Shown: positions 12,213-25,083, counted from the stretch's first letter. The stretch: 64,000 nucleotides of DNA from Heterostelium album PN500 (GCF_000004825.1 NW_008805078.1:1082069-1146068); one strand, 5' to 3'. A program made the numbers and translations. Notes: generated by a model from the sequence alone, not told the origin.

Positions 12213-15200
12213 ATGTCTAGATTAGAAAGATTATTTACATTGCTAGAGACTGGTAGTACTCCTGCAATTAGAAAAGCAGCGGCACAGCAAATCGGTGAAG
12301 TTCAAAGACTACATCCTCACGAGTTACAATCGTTATTGGATAACCTACACTCTAGACTCTTAAGTAAAGATTGGGATACTAGAATTGCTGCTGGTCAGGC
12401 AATAGAAGCAATTGCATCACATGTTCCATTATGGAATCCACAATATAGATCATCATCATCATCAGATAATAATAATAATAACGATGATAATAACAATAAT
12501 AATAATAATACATTAACAACAACAACTACAACAACAACAACTAATAATGATGATGACGAATTAATGTTTGATTTAACATTTGAAAAGTTTGATATTACCA
12601 AAGTGTTGAGTAATGGAAGTTTGTTGTTGGCATCGGGTGGACAGGAGTTTGAACCGGAACCACAGATGCAAGGTGTAGATCCAAAGGAAATACTAAAGAT
12701 ACAACGAAGGAAGATCAAGAAGAAGTTGGGTTTGGACGATATTACATCGAATGGCATGGAGTTGATCGACGATGAAGATCTTATCTATATAAAGAAGGAA
12801 CCGACCAACAACAATAATAATAATAGCAATCAACAACAACAGCAATCATTACAACAACAGGAAGAAGATAGAAAGGATATTGGTACTGTTTTGGATACCA
12901 GTGGAATGAGTGCACGTGAGAAAAACAAAGCGAAACGCAAGGCTAAATCCACCTTGAAAGAGAGTACCTCTGGTACTACCAAGCGATACAAAGAGATGAA
13001 CAGCTCAGCCGATAACCTCAAGAAGAGTAATCAGTCTGTCAAAGCGCCAACGAAACAACATATCACTGAGCAACCTCAAAACTCTGGTGTCATCGTGTTG
13101 GAATCGGTACTCGATGTTGACAAAGCATACAATCAAGATGAATGGCCATTCACCTCACTTTACGATGATCTTTTAATTGATCTCTTTAAGTAAGTAAAAT
13201 ATAAAAAACAATGAATATGTTGGCGATAATCACTATTCACCGTGTGACGACTTCATGCGCGCCAACTTCCAAATTCCAGAGCTCTAACAAAATTTTTTTT
13301 TTACTTTAGTCCACAATGGGAAATTAGACATGGATCAGCAGTTGGACTTAGAGAATTATGTAGAAAACATGGAAAGGGTGGTGGTGTGACTGTATATACA
13401 AAGCCAGAGAGAATTGAGCTTGTAAATACTCTTTGGTTAGAGGACTTTGCTATTAGATTACTTTGTGTTATTGCATTAGATAGATTCGGTGATTATATAT
13501 CTGATCAAGTAAGTTTAGTAATTCCTTGAAAGTTATATAATCGATTGATATGCTAATTTCAAAGAATTCTTTATTATTATTATTTTAGGTTGTTGCACCA
13601 GTAAGAGAAACATGTGCACAAGTACTGGGTTTGGTTGTTAAATATATGAATGCAGATAGTGTTATGAGAGTTTTATCGGTGTTGTTGCATCTTCAGGATA
13701 ATAAGCAGTGGGAGGTAAGACACGGTGGTTTGCTTGGAATCAAGTATTTAGCGGTGGTCAGACTGGATCTTATCGATTTGGTGTTACCGAGAATTTTGGA
13801 TGCGATTACCAAAGGTCTGAGTGACCGTGACGACGACGTGCGTGCCACTGCCTCTGAAACATTCCAACCGCTAGCCAAGCAGCTGGTTGCCAACCACCGA
13901 GACCGAATCCAACAGATCCTAACAATTCTCTGGGATATCCTACTGGAACTCGATGATCTAGCAGTCTCGACTGCCAGTGTTTTAAATTTATTAGCTGATT
14001 TCTATTCTTTTTCAGATGTTATATTACCGACTACAACAACAACATCTAATAACAATAATAATAATGGTCATGTACAGTATCAACAACAACAACAACAACA
14101 ACAATCAACAAAATTAAGTGAATTAGTACCTAGATTATATCCATTTTTCAGACATTTATTATATAGTGTAAGATTATCAGCTATTCAAACGGTGAATAGA
14201 TTGATTATGGCAACTGGTTGTGGTGTCAATGGTAACCATCAGTGGTTGTTACCGATTCTGACTGATTTACTACGTTATGTTTTTCAGAATATAATATTGG
14301 AGGAGCGTCACGATATCGTTGAGATCTCACTAAAGACATGGAATCTTTTGATTCTTAGCTTTGAGCCTGCAATCATCCGACAAGCAACTCTTCCATTCTT
14401 GGTTCAGTGGATCTCGTTACTCTCGACCGTGCCCGGTACTCCAATGAATCAAGACTATCTTTTATTCTCCACGCTAAACTCACATTCCGCAAATAGTCAT
14501 CATCCATCTGCTGCTGCTGCCGCTGCCGCTACACAATCCACTGTAAAAACAAAACTTGAAGTTGGACAAGTAAAGAGAGGACGTCCATCTAAAGCCAGTG
14601 TCCAAGCCAAGGCGGAAGCCGCTGCCAACACCAACAGTAATAACGGAACTGGTGTCGCCAGCTCTGCTCCGCCACGCGAAGTGGAACCAGCAAGCAGAGA
14701 ACACTATTTGAATACCAGAGCAAAGGTAATGGGAACCAACGCCATTGCAATCGTTATTCGAATGTGGCCAACCGAACAGTCACAGGAAGTCATGGACATG
14801 CTACTTGGCATGGTTACATCGGCATCTGCAATTCAAAGACATCTGGCATCGATGATACTGACAGAGATCTTTTATTGCAGTGTCGTACAAACCAATGGAA
14901 TGCCAACAGTTTCCATTCCACCACAACCAGTTCTGCCACCTACGATGGTCGCCACCATGTCGGAGCTGCTCAATGACTCCGACCCGACTTGGTACTACCA
15001 CGAAGCCGACACCATCATCAAATCCAAGTTGGCATCAGACTCAAAGATTCTCTCTCAAAGTCTGATGAATGTTGGAATCGATTTTACAGGTGTTGCACTA
15101 CTTGTCCAATGGGTACAAGACCAGCCTTTACTTCAACCAGAGACCATCCTCCCGTTGTCTTTGGAGTTGATATCCAATGTCTATGCTTATTGTCTCGAGA

Positions 15201-18200
15201 ATATTCAACGTCTAATTCCTGCCAGTACAAAGAATGGACTGGTCGACCAGTTGGAAGCCAGAAGAAAGACGATACTCGCTACCATGGGATATATCGACAA
15301 GCTTCAAAAAGAGATGCATACTATGGTGCTTGCTGCTGTGGATGGCGCGCTCATTGCATCCAACAACATACCCGCCAAGGTAACACCGGCCATTCGTTCG
15401 TTGCTCCACTCTATTCGAAACGAAGAGGACGATATCTACCAGTTCAGAACGGCTCATTCGTTGGCGCACTTTGTGCAGTTGTGTGCAACTCGAACACCAT
15501 GTCCAAACGACAAGGTTATCAAATCAATGTTTTCCGTGCTCTGTGAAGACAGAACACATACTCCTCTGGCATCAATTGGCTCTGATCTTAAGTTTGAAGA
15601 GGATAATGCCAACGGAGTATTACTATTACAACAACAACAACAGCACCAGCAACAACAGAATTTAGATTCCGAAGAATCAAAGATTGCAAGACTCGGAAGA
15701 AGAGGAGCAAACGAGTTCTTTATCAGATTGGTTGGACGGCTTGGTGAAACGCTTTTCAATGTTCTCCCTACTTTCTTCCCGATGATTTCACAAAACCTAG
15801 TAGCTTTATACCAAGAGACTACTGGACCATCTGGTTTCACTTTGGTTGTCAATGATTTTGAACGTCTTCAATTGGTGATCGACGAACTCCAGTTGTTCAA
15901 GACGGTTCTTCCCAAACTACATCCATCTTTCCATAGCCATTTGATTGACTTGATCCCGATTATTTTCCACTTTGTACAAACACCCAATCTATCGGTACAA
16001 TCGATGGTATCAAAGACGATTGCACAGCTTTGCTTGACTATAACACTGCCTTCGATGCATCATCTCATTTACAATATGTTACCGCTGCTCGGTGACTCCA
16101 AGTCATCGACCAACAGATATGGTGCCATTACCACTCTACTGCAGATAATCAACGATATGTCACTCGAGATCGTTCCATACATTGTATTCTTGACGATTCC
16201 AGTACTTGGATGTATGAGTGACCAAGAGATTCCTCTGAGGAAGAAGGCATCGCTTTGTTTTGCCAAGTTGGTCAAGTTGATGCCCCTCGAACCCGGTGTT
16301 CCAAATCCAGTTGGACTGGACGAGAAACTTGTACAACAGAAACTGGAAGAGCGTAAATTCCTTGAGCAACTATTGGACGGATCGAAAGTCGAGCAGTATC
16401 CACTACCAATTCGTATCAACACCGAACTCAGAAAGTATCAACAGGACGGTGTCAACTGGCTGGCTTTCCTCAACAAATATAAACTACATGGTATTCTCTG
16501 TGATGATATGGGTCTTGGAAAGACACTACAAGCCATCTGTATCATGGCTGGTGACGACTATGACAGACGTGTCAATTTCGCTGCAAAGGGAACACCAAAC
16601 TTCCAGCCACTTCCCTCGATTGTCGTGTGTCCATCTACGCTGGTCGGTCACTGGTATTATGAAATCAAGAAGTTCTGTGATACAACGATGCGTCCAATGA
16701 CTTATATGGGTGCACCGGCTGAACGTGCTGCACTTCGCGCCAAATTCAAGGATCACAATGTCTTGATTATGTCGTATGACATTGTACGTAATGACATTGA
16801 CCATCTGACAGAGTTGAGTTTCAACTATTGTATTCTGGACGAAGGACATATCATTAAGAATACCAAGACTAAACTGACCCAGGCTGTCAAACAACTAAAG
16901 TCGAATCATCGTTTGATTCTCTCTGGTACACCTATTCAGAACAATGTTCTCGAGCTTTGGTCACTCTTTGACTTTTTGATGCCCGGATTCCTTGGTACCG
17001 AACGTCAATTCGATGATCTCTACAGCAAGCCAATTCTCGCCAGTAAAGATCCAAAGTGTACACCAAAGGACCAAGAGGCAGGCGCTCTTGCAATGGAAGC
17101 ACTTCACAGACAAGTATTACCGTTCCTCCTTCGTAGACTGAAAGAGAATGTGCTCCATGATCTACCACCAAAGATCATTCAGGATCGTTACTGCAAGCTG
17201 TCGCCACTCCAGGTGAAACTGTACGACGACTTCTCCAAGACACATTTCCGTCAGGGAATCGATCAGGAGATCATATCTGAGGATGCAGATGAAGAACCAC
17301 AGGAAACAAAGAAATCGACCAAGAAAGGTGGACAAGCAACTACTCATGTATTCCAGGCACTTCAATATCTCCGTAAACTATGTAGTCATCCTCAGTTTGT
17401 ATTGAATCAGAATCATCCACAGTACAATGCGATTATAAAGGAACTAAAGGCAAGCAAATCCGACATTACCGACATTGAACACTCACCGAAATTGACAACT
17501 TTGAAAGAGTTGCTATTGGAGTGTGGAATCGGTGTGCAATCTGCCAACGCCAACTCTAATAACAATGCGGATTTGAGCCAAGACGTTACCACTCAGCATC
17601 GTGTGTTGATTTTCGCCCAGATGAAATCAATGTTGGACGTTGTAGAGACTGACCTTCTCAAACACCATATGCCATCGGTAACCTATTTAAGAATGGACGG
17701 TTCAACCGATCCAATGAAAAGACATTCGATTGTCAATCAATTCAATTCCGATCCATCGATTGACTTGCTGCTACTGACCACACACGTCGGTGGTCTAGGT
17801 TTGAATCTTACCGGTGCCGATACTGTCATCTTTTTGGAACACGACTGGAATCCAATGAAGGATTTACAAGCTATGGATCGTGCGCATCGTATCGGTCAGA
17901 AGAAGGTGGTCAATGTTTACCGTCTTATTACCGCTGGTACTCTCGAGGAGAAGATCATGGGTCTGCAACGATTCAAACTCAACATTGCCAACACCATTGT
18001 CAATCAAGAGAATCAATCGATACAGACAATGTCAACGAACGAACTACTTAATCTCTTTGACTACAACGAAAGTGATTCACAGAAGAAGGAGAGTGGTGAT
18101 AACGGAGCAGTCAACTCTATGGGTCAAGTAGAGAAACCTAGCAAATCTGGACTCAAGAATGTGTTGGCATCGATCGGAGAACTCTGGGACGAATCACAAT

Positions 18201-18247
18201 ATACCGAAGAATTTGATATCAATAACTTTATTGGATCATTACAATAA
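12213..18247 (+). CDS. btaf1: BTAF1/Mot1, TBP-associated SNF2-family ATPase
   Basis: Three exons (12213-13189, 13310-13508, 13589-18247) encode 1944 residues; yeast and human proteins are near 1850-1870. The start MSRLERLFTLLETGST and the following HEAT-type helices are characteristic of Mot1. HEAT repeats fill roughly residues 1-1300, interrupted by Asn, Thr, Gln and Ala runs that account for the extra length. The C-terminal Snf2 ATPase has DDMGLGKT (about 1364), DEGH (about 1477), SGTPIQNN and QAMDRAHRIGQ (about 1820), all intact. Mot1/BTAF1 uses ATP to strip TBP from DNA and redistribute it among promoters. Codon use is richer in G and C in the third position than in neighbours, as expected for a conserved gene. 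Intron 1 carries a GCGCGCCAA motif (13257-13265). Confidence 0.95.
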
Positions 18248-18501
18248 TAACAATAAATATAACAAATAATAAAAACCATAGAATTATTTATATATATATA
18301 ACATCTTTTTATTACAACATTCATATATTATTATATATGATGTATATCTTTTAAAAAAAAAACAATAACAGCTTTGCTTTAACATTATTCTATTTACAAT
18401 GACTCTACTTTCTTTGATATCATATGGTTTACTACAACTTTAACTAATAATAAATATTATGTTTAAATATTTGGTGTAATTGTATATTATATAAAACACA
18501 T

Positions 18502-19551
18502 CTATAGTTCTGCGTATAACATTGATGGTGGAACTAAAGGTGGTTTTAAAGAAATTGCATTATTGTTGCTACTATTATTATTATTGATATTATTGTTGTT
18601 ACTATTAATATTATTTTGAAGTTGTTGGTTTGTAATATTTAATTTTAAAGGTTTATCTTGTCTTTGATTATGTAACATTTTAATTTTATCATCTATGTCT
18701 TCTTCATCTTCATCCTCTGTCTCTTCATCACTCTCATTATTATTATTATCTGCTAAATTTGTTTCTGCTTTTCTTTTAATAGAAAGTTTTAATGTTCTAT
18801 TATTATTATTGTTGTTGTTGTTGTTGTTGTTACTATTATTATTTTGCACCTGTTGTTGATGTTGCTCGTCTAACATTCTTTGCTTATTCCTTGATTGTAC
18901 TTCTTTTTGCTTCTCACAACCTCTGCAAAGGAATGGACTCTGACAATTGTGTTCGATCTCTTTCAGATGACTGCTAAGCATTTCCTTTGTTGTGAAACAA
19001 CGGGTACACGATTGATGTGGACACTTAATTATCAGTAGTTTGTTGGGTGACGGCTTCTCTGTATAAATCATAGAGTCATCTGTACTATAATTATGACCAT
19101 GACTATGACCACTATTACTAATATTGTTATCATTACTATTACTATTATTATTATTATAGTTGTTATAAATATCAAACTCTTGATTGTTATAGTTGTTAGA
19201 ATGTACTCCTCTGGTGGATCTTGCTCCATATCGATGTTCTGGTGGTGTACCCGATGAGCTTGTTGTGTAGTAATGATAGTCAGAGTCACTACCACCACCA
19301 CTAACACGTCCTCCACCACCACCGGTGGTCGTTGTTGTTTTAGGCTTTTTCTTTCTTTCTCTTGTCTCTAGATTGATAACCGATCCCTTTTCAGTCCTAA
19401 AGTGTATCTCGTTTGGACAGATGTTTTTGGCACCGGAGCACCGATGGAACTGTGAACAATGTCTAACTACATGATAGAATCGCGTGTAGGACTTGTCACA
19501 TCCATCATGCTGACATTTATAAGGCTTCAATGTATTAGCATCGTCAGCCAT
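18502..19551 (-). CDS. C2H2-type zinc-finger protein
   Basis: A single-exon frame of 349 residues. I chose the ATG at 19551 (MADDANTLKPYKC); the frame extends three codons further without an ATG. Two finger-like units are visible. YKCQHDGCDKSYTRFYHVVRH has the C-x4-C spacing of TFIIIA/GLI-type fingers, with His at the end. CPHQSCTRCFTTKEMLSSH lies near residue 180, followed by CRGC. Between and after the fingers are Gly, Asn and acidic runs and basic patches (RERKKKPK). It is likely a nuclear DNA-binding or RNA-binding protein. I do not recognise an orthologue outside dictyostelids. It converges on BTAF1 with about 250 bp between the stop codons. Confidence 0.7.
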   Translation of the reverse strand: MADDANTLKPYKCQHDGCDKSYTRFYHVVRHCSQFHRCSGAKNICPNEIHFRTEKGSVINLETRERKKKPKTTTTTGGGGGRVSGGGSDSDYHYYTTSSSGTPPEHRYGARSTRGVHSNNYNNQEFDIYNNYNNNNSNSNDNNISNSGHSHGHNYSTDDSMIYTEKPSPNKLLIIKCPHQSCTRCFTTKEMLSSHLKEIEHNCQSPFLCRGCEKQKEVQSRNKQRMLDEQHQQQVQNNNSNNNNNNNNNNNRTLKLSIKRKAETNLADNNNNESDEETEDEDEEDIDDKIKMLHNQRQDKPLKLNITNQQLQNNINSNNNNINNNNSSNNNAISLKPPLVPPSMLYAEL

Positions 19552-20178
19552 AATTAACAATTAATGTTTACTATTACTTTGATATTCTACTATAAGGGAT
19601 AAATAAGATAAGATAATAATCTATGATAAATAATATGAGATTCTATAAATCTTGAACAATATATATAATTATATATGGATATTGTTGGGATAGTTGATAT
19701 AATGATATGGACTACTTTATTTAACTTTCAAATACTATACATATATGTAAGATTACAAACAAAACATAAAAAAAAATAAACTAGCTTCAGTTATAATCTA
19801 AAAAAATAAATGTTTGTAAATGTTTGAAAAAAACAAAAAAAACAGAAATGTCAAAAAAGGGATTAATAACTTGGGGATACAAGATTAGATAATAATTAAA
19901 AGAGGTAAAAAAAATAAAATAACAATTTATTTCTATCTTTTTTTAAAAATATTTAAAGTTTAATATTAAATTTTGAAGCTTGAGTTTTTGTTTTTGATGT
20001 TTGTTATTCCTCTAGTAAATTTAGATATTATTTTGATTTCCATTAAAAATTATTTATTTGATCATATAGTAATTTATATATTTTATAACTACAATGAGAT
20101 TCTTTATTTATAAAGAAATATTGTTTATTTCATTTGAAAAAAAAAAAAGGTTGTCGATTTTGAAATTTGGCTTTGGTC
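19552..20178. other. Intergenic region
   Basis: About 630 bp between two minus-strand genes: promoter of the zinc-finger gene and 3' flank of the F-box gene. AT-rich with A runs. No gene or RNA is recognisable. Confidence 0.5.
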
Positions 20179-21874
20179 TCAGTCATAGTAATGGCTGTAA
20201 CAGACTTTAAGAGGCTGTGTGCAATTAGACTCGTGGAATATTCCGACCATTAAGTGGAAAGAGAGTTTACCAATCAAAATATAATATCCATTGGAATCGA
20301 TTAAACGAAGTTTTGTCCATCCTTGACCAGTCCTAGCAGTGGTCAATATAAGCTTTGTAAAGTTGGTGGATCTACTTAACAAAAACTTGGATTCCAAAAA
20401 CTGTCTAGCCTTTGTAGCAATGATTTGCTGTTGGATATACGGTAGCTCCACCATCGTTTGGTCAGCGAAAATCTTTGAAAGAGATTTCGATGAGAATTTA
20501 ACCTGCTCTATTTGCGATGGTGCAATCTCCTCTTGAACATTCAGTGGGTGTTGATACTCTCTGAGATCGAGTAGCGCTATTTTCAATGTGAAAAGTGTAT
20601 TGTTGAATCTGGTTGTTCCAGACAATATCAATTTATCCAATTGTCGTTGAACTCCACCACTTTCGGCTGTGAATGAATATTCACAATCAACCAAATGCAG
20701 ATGCTTCACAGATAAAGGTAGTACATTTCCATTGAAACTACAATTAGATATTAATAAAGAGTAAACTCCATTCGGAATGTCACCGAATGCTAATCGAGAA
20801 TCGGTATGGCCAACTAATTCCAATCGTCGTAGATTCGAAAGCACTCTAATCTTTGGTATCCATGAGAATGGCGCTATCTTTAGAGTATCCAACGACATCG
20901 GTAGATCTACATCGTCGTCCAACGGATCGAGTGGATCGAAACTAAAGAACTCTAGATTCGGTGGTAGTGATCCTTTCGTCAATTTCAGTGGAGTTGTCAG
21001 TGTCGATAACTTTACTGAACCGGTTAGCCTTCGCAATGACAAAGGCAATACTCCCGGTTCAAACGAGTTATAATTGTGTCCCGTGATGCTTAGCTCCACC
21101 AAACCATTGGGAAAACAACCAGGTACAAGCTTCTCCTTGATTGATCCAACTGTAAACTTTCTTAGTGACAGAGGTAGCACACCCACCGGAATAGATGTCA
21201 CATTCCAAAGTTGAACGGTAGTGAGTCCCTCAAAGAAACTGCCAGGTTCCAACGTTTTCAATTTAAACCAAACAATCGATTTCAACTTGTGTGAGAGCGG
21301 TCCACTCTTTGTCGGTTGATAACCACTGACATCGGTGACATTCGAGTTGTACAAAGCCAAACTAAGATACTCGAGATTCTTCTCATCGATAACACTTGGC
21401 ATTGTAACTGAATTACAATTACGAGGTATAACATAGTCACATAGTCTTTCTATAAATATATATATATATATATATATAGAATCGATATGAATATTAATAC
21501 CTATAGGTTATTACCTTTACTTTATTTAGGACTAGATTACCATTTAATGTTACATAATCGAATACAGTTTGTCCACTCATTTTAGTTGCATATTCACGAA
21601 TAATTAATTTACAATTATTTTTATTTGTCATTGAATTCAAGTAAAGCTGTTTGTATGACTTTAAAAAAAAATAACTGTGTACGTACGATGGTCGTATGAC
21701 CAACCTTTCGGTATTAAATTTAAAGTATTTATCTCTATTTTGAAACCATTTCTTGCAAACTAAACTGAAACAAACTTTATCTATATTACCATTGATATAA
21801 TCAAATATCTTTATAATTAAAATATATGGTAGATTTACAAGTTTATGTTCATTATTATTAATATTATCGTTCAT
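20179..21874 (-). CDS. F-box and FNIP/leucine-rich repeat protein
   Basis: Exon 1 (21874-21541) encodes an F-box: LPYILIIKIFDYI...VCFSLVCKKWF. Exon 2 (21449-20179) encodes FNIP-type repeats built on the pattern (V)LPLSLRKLxx and PNGLVELSI, spaced about 20-25 residues. The donor AATG|GTAATC and acceptor TATAG|AAAGAC keep phase and give 534 residues. The alternative donor AAAG|GTAATA does not keep phase. FNIP/F-box genes are a large expanded family in dictyostelids, presumed substrate adaptors of SCF ubiquitin ligases. The last 90 residues lack the repeat and may form a small capping domain. A (TA)n run fills part of the intron. The exact donor is the least certain point. Confidence 0.72.
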
Positions 21875-21944
21875 TATTGTTTTAACAAAGTGTAATAAAT
21901 TTAATGATCATGTTGTTGTTGTTTTTTAAAAAAATCAAAAAAAA

Positions 21945-21954
21945 GGCGCGCCAA
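21945..21954 (-). promoter_or_regulatory. TTGGCGCGCC palindrome, E2F-like candidate site
   Basis: GGCGCGCC lies in otherwise AT-rich DNA between the divergent F-box/FNIP and RAD18 genes, 136 bp before the RAD18 start codon. On the minus strand it reads TTGGCGCGCC, close to the E2F/DP consensus (TTT[C/G][C/G]CGC). RAD18 is a DNA-damage gene, so replication-linked control is plausible, but this is inference from the motif alone. Confidence 0.35.
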
Positions 21955-22089
21955 TCAATTGTTTATTTTTAAAAAAGTGTCACTTAAAATAGAATAAGAT
22001 TAAGTAATTATATATTTTCGCTACAAATTGTTTTTTTTTTAATTATATATATATATATATATATAATGATACTAAAGATTTGTTTGTAA

Positions 22090-23624
22090 ATGGATCATCT
22101 ATTGAAATGTCCTATATGTTTTGATTTCTTTGATACTGCATTGATGATAATAACATGTTCACATAATTGTAAGTGGAAACCAAACAGACTATCTATAAAT
22201 TAACTGTCATTATTATTTCAATTATTAATAAAACACAGTTTGTTCATTATGTATAAAGAAATACTTTTCACAACCAAATTTACATTGTCCGATTTGTAGA
22301 AAGGTAAATAATTAGAAACTTATTTTAACATAATAATATTAATAATAATTAAAACTTTTTATTGCTATAGGCTGCAAGTACTTCTGAATTGAGGAACAAT
22401 AGATTATTAGATGAATTAGTGACCGCTCTAAAGCAGACTTTAGAGAAAAAGAATGGTGATTCATCTGAATTGTTGTTATCGACAGACGACAGCAGTATTT
22501 CATCGACTCAAATCATCTCGACACAACAAACAACTTATGCATCAATAGTAAAGAAGAGATCATCATCATCATCATCAATTTCATCATCATCAACTAAACA
22601 TACAAATGATAAGAAATTAAAGACTGCTAATCATCATTATGATGATAATGATAATGATTTTAAGAGTAATAATAGTAATAATAGTAGTCAACAACAACAA
22701 CAACAAACACCAGGTAGAATGATGACAAGATCAAGATCACAGAAAGAAGGTATTAAATATGATGATTCTATATTCTCTGATACGCTGTCAGTTGGATCGT
22801 CTTCGAACAATAAACGTAAAGGAAGATCATCGACATCACCACGTAAATCACAATCGAGTCAAGAGTTACATAAAGAAGACCGTTTAGTTGTATCGGTACC
22901 ACTCTCTGACAGTAATAACTACAACAACAAATCTGCAAACAAAAATATCAATAATCACAATAATGAAGATGATGACGAAATAGAAACTTCACAACCAACA
23001 ATCAATTCACAATCGATTCAACCAATTCTAAATAATAATAATAATAATAACCAACAATTGTTGATAATTCAACCAAAACGTTTGACACCTTTGGCAAAGC
23101 TATGTTATTCTATTATGAAGATTAAACAGATAAAAGATTCATTAAAGAGTTTGGGATTGAGGACGAATGGCGATCGACAAACATTGATCAATCGACACAA
23201 AGAGTATACACTTAGACATAATAGTCAGTGCGACAGTATGAATCCAAAGACAAAAGAAGAGATCATAGAGGAACTATATGAATACGAACAGCTCACTGCT
23301 AAACCAAAGACAACAGCAACCACGACCAGCAAGAAAAAACAAACAACAAACAACAAAAAATCGAATAGTAATTCTCCAGTTTTATCATTACCATCACCAG
23401 TTTTATCACCACCATCATTACTTTCACTTCCCTCACCAACATTGCAATCATCTTCACAATACCCAATTACTAATAACAATAGTAATAATAATAACGATGA
23501 TGATGATGATCAAGTTAATAACAATACAACCATTTCACAAACACAAACACAAGATCAAAGTCAAGACCTTTTCGAGAAACTAAAATTACAGATTCTAAGC
23601 AGGAAGTCTGTGAATTCATTGTAA
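22090..23624 (+). CDS. rad18: RAD18-like E3 ubiquitin ligase (RING plus SAP)
   Basis: Three exons (22090-22168, 22239-22303, 22371-23624) encode 465 residues. Exons 1 and 2 assemble a C3HC4 RING at residues 7-48: CPICFDFF, CSHNFCSLC and CPICR, followed by ELRNNRLLDELV as in RAD18. A SAP DNA-binding domain lies at about 287-335 (KIKQIKDSLKSLGLRTNGDRQTL). RAD18 with RAD6 mono-ubiquitinates PCNA to start translesion synthesis. Residues 60-285 are low-complexity Ser, Asn and Gln sequence, and I cannot find the UBZ (C2HC) zinc finger that sits between RING and SAP in animal and yeast RAD18. The tail holds Pro/Ser/Leu repeats and a polyglutamine-like TQTQTQDQSQD stretch. Confidence 0.85.
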
Positions 23625-23906
23625 ATAAACTATATCTATTTAAATCTATTTAACAGAATCTTTATTTATTAAGAAAATCTTGATATGTGTCCCTTTCATC
23701 TTCCCTCAATAAATATTCACTCATTTATTAGCTATATTATTTATAAACTAGCATAACTATCTGTTAAAAGTATCTTTACTAATTTACACATAATCTACAC
23801 ATGATCATTTTTTTGGTATACGAAACATCATGTTTTTTTTTTTTGTTTTTTCACCAAATTAGTTTATATAATATATTTCTGTTTAAGTTTGTAATAGTTA
23901 AAATAA

Positions 23907-24680
23907 ATGATATCATTAAGATTAAAGAATTTAATATCTATTGCAAAACAACTACCTTTGCCATCACACAGTAAAGCAAGTCTCGAGTTGGTCAGTGAAT
24001 TACAACAGTCTTTTGATCAGCTGACGTTAGAGGATTTGAATATAGATGATCAGACCGATTTGACATCAAACAAACTGTTGTATTTGAATCCTGCTTATAA
24101 AACACCGTATGGATATCCGATCTCCTACTACCCATTACTCGAAAACAAGAGTTTCACACTCTCTATATTTGCAATGCCAAGAGGTTCAACCATTCCACTA
24201 CATTCACATCCACACATGCAGATACTCAGTAAGATGTTATATGGTTCAATTACAATCGATTCTTTTGAACAATTACAAGAAAATGAAAAAGATAATAATA
24301 ATGAAACAAAAACAACAACAGTAGGTTCAATCAATTCAAATATAAATACAACAACACCACAATCACAATCGATAAGTGCAATCTATCGTGGAAGACAAGT
24401 AATGACAAAAGAGAATTGTAGGAGTTTTCTTTCGCCTGATTCCGTCCTGCATAGATTCCGTTCACTCGAGAGCTCTAGTGCTATTCTGGAGTTGCTATTC
24501 CCGCCATATGAGTATCCTCAGAGAAACTGTACATATTATAGAGAGATGGGTGCACCAACTTCCGATGGCAAAGTACGTTTTCAACCGTTTGAACCAGACT
24601 TTTATTGTGCCTCACACAAAGATCATCCAGTGTTGGATAAACTAAACTTTGAACTCAAAAACTTGTACAGTGATCAATGA
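23907..24680 (+). CDS. Thiol dioxygenase, ADO / plant cysteine oxidase family
   Basis: A single-exon gene of 257 residues. The cupin core is clear: FAMPRGSTIPLHSHPHMQILSK supplies the paired iron-binding histidines, YGSI follows as in ADO and PCO proteins, and VLHRFRS carries the third histidine. The C-terminal ILELLFPPYEYPQRNCTYYR segment also matches the family. These enzymes add O2 to thiols: cysteamine, and N-terminal cysteine of proteins, marking them for Arg/N-degron decay as an oxygen sensor. A 45-residue Asn/Thr/Ser insert interrupts the core after the second strand, as is common for dictyostelid homopolymer inserts. Substrate cannot be told from sequence. Confidence 0.85.
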   Translation: MISLRLKNLISIAKQLPLPSHSKASLELVSELQQSFDQLTLEDLNIDDQTDLTSNKLLYLNPAYKTPYGYPISYYPLLENKSFTLSIFAMPRGSTIPLHSHPHMQILSKMLYGSITIDSFEQLQENEKDNNNETKTTTVGSINSNINTTTPQSQSISAIYRGRQVMTKENCRSFLSPDSVLHRFRSLESSSAILELLFPPYEYPQRNCTYYREMGAPTSDGKVRFQPFEPDFYCASHKDHPVLDKLNFELKNLYSDQ

Positions 24681-25033
24681 TAATGAATAAATTACATTAA
24701 AATAATCCCCAAAGTTTGCCAAAAAAAAAACAAACAAGCATTATTCTAATTATTTACTTTTACAATAATTAAATTACATTTGAAAAATCTTTTTCAAATA
24801 ATATTAATTTGACACTTTTTTATTTTATTATTTTATTGATTTGTTTTGATTAGTTAGTGAAGTTGATTATTTATCATGTTGTAGGTTAGAAAAAAAAGGT
24901 TATTGGGAGCAGCACTAAAGGAGATAATTTTTTTTTCGACTTTTCATTTCAGCCAATGAAAGTTCCACATGTGACGGAAACAAAAATAAATAAAAAAATA
25001 AAAAAATAAAAAAAACCCATCTTTTCGTAAGTA

Positions 25034-25083
25034 GGCGGGGTGTTACAAAGAGACAGCTGTACCCAAAACACCATGTTTCCGCC
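25034..25083. other. GC-rich hairpin, candidate structured RNA
   Basis: GGCGG (25034-25038) pairs with CCGCC (25079-25083), and GGTGTT (25039-25044) pairs with AACACC (25067-25072), separated by a 6-nt bulge and closed by a 22-nt loop. The segment is about half G+C in a region below one quarter. Its strand and identity are unknown; it does not match a tRNA. Confidence 0.35.

Noticed and set aside
14480-17365. Several 60-130 codon open frames on both strands within BTAF1
   Set aside because: They are shadows of the conserved, more GC-rich BTAF1 coding frame.
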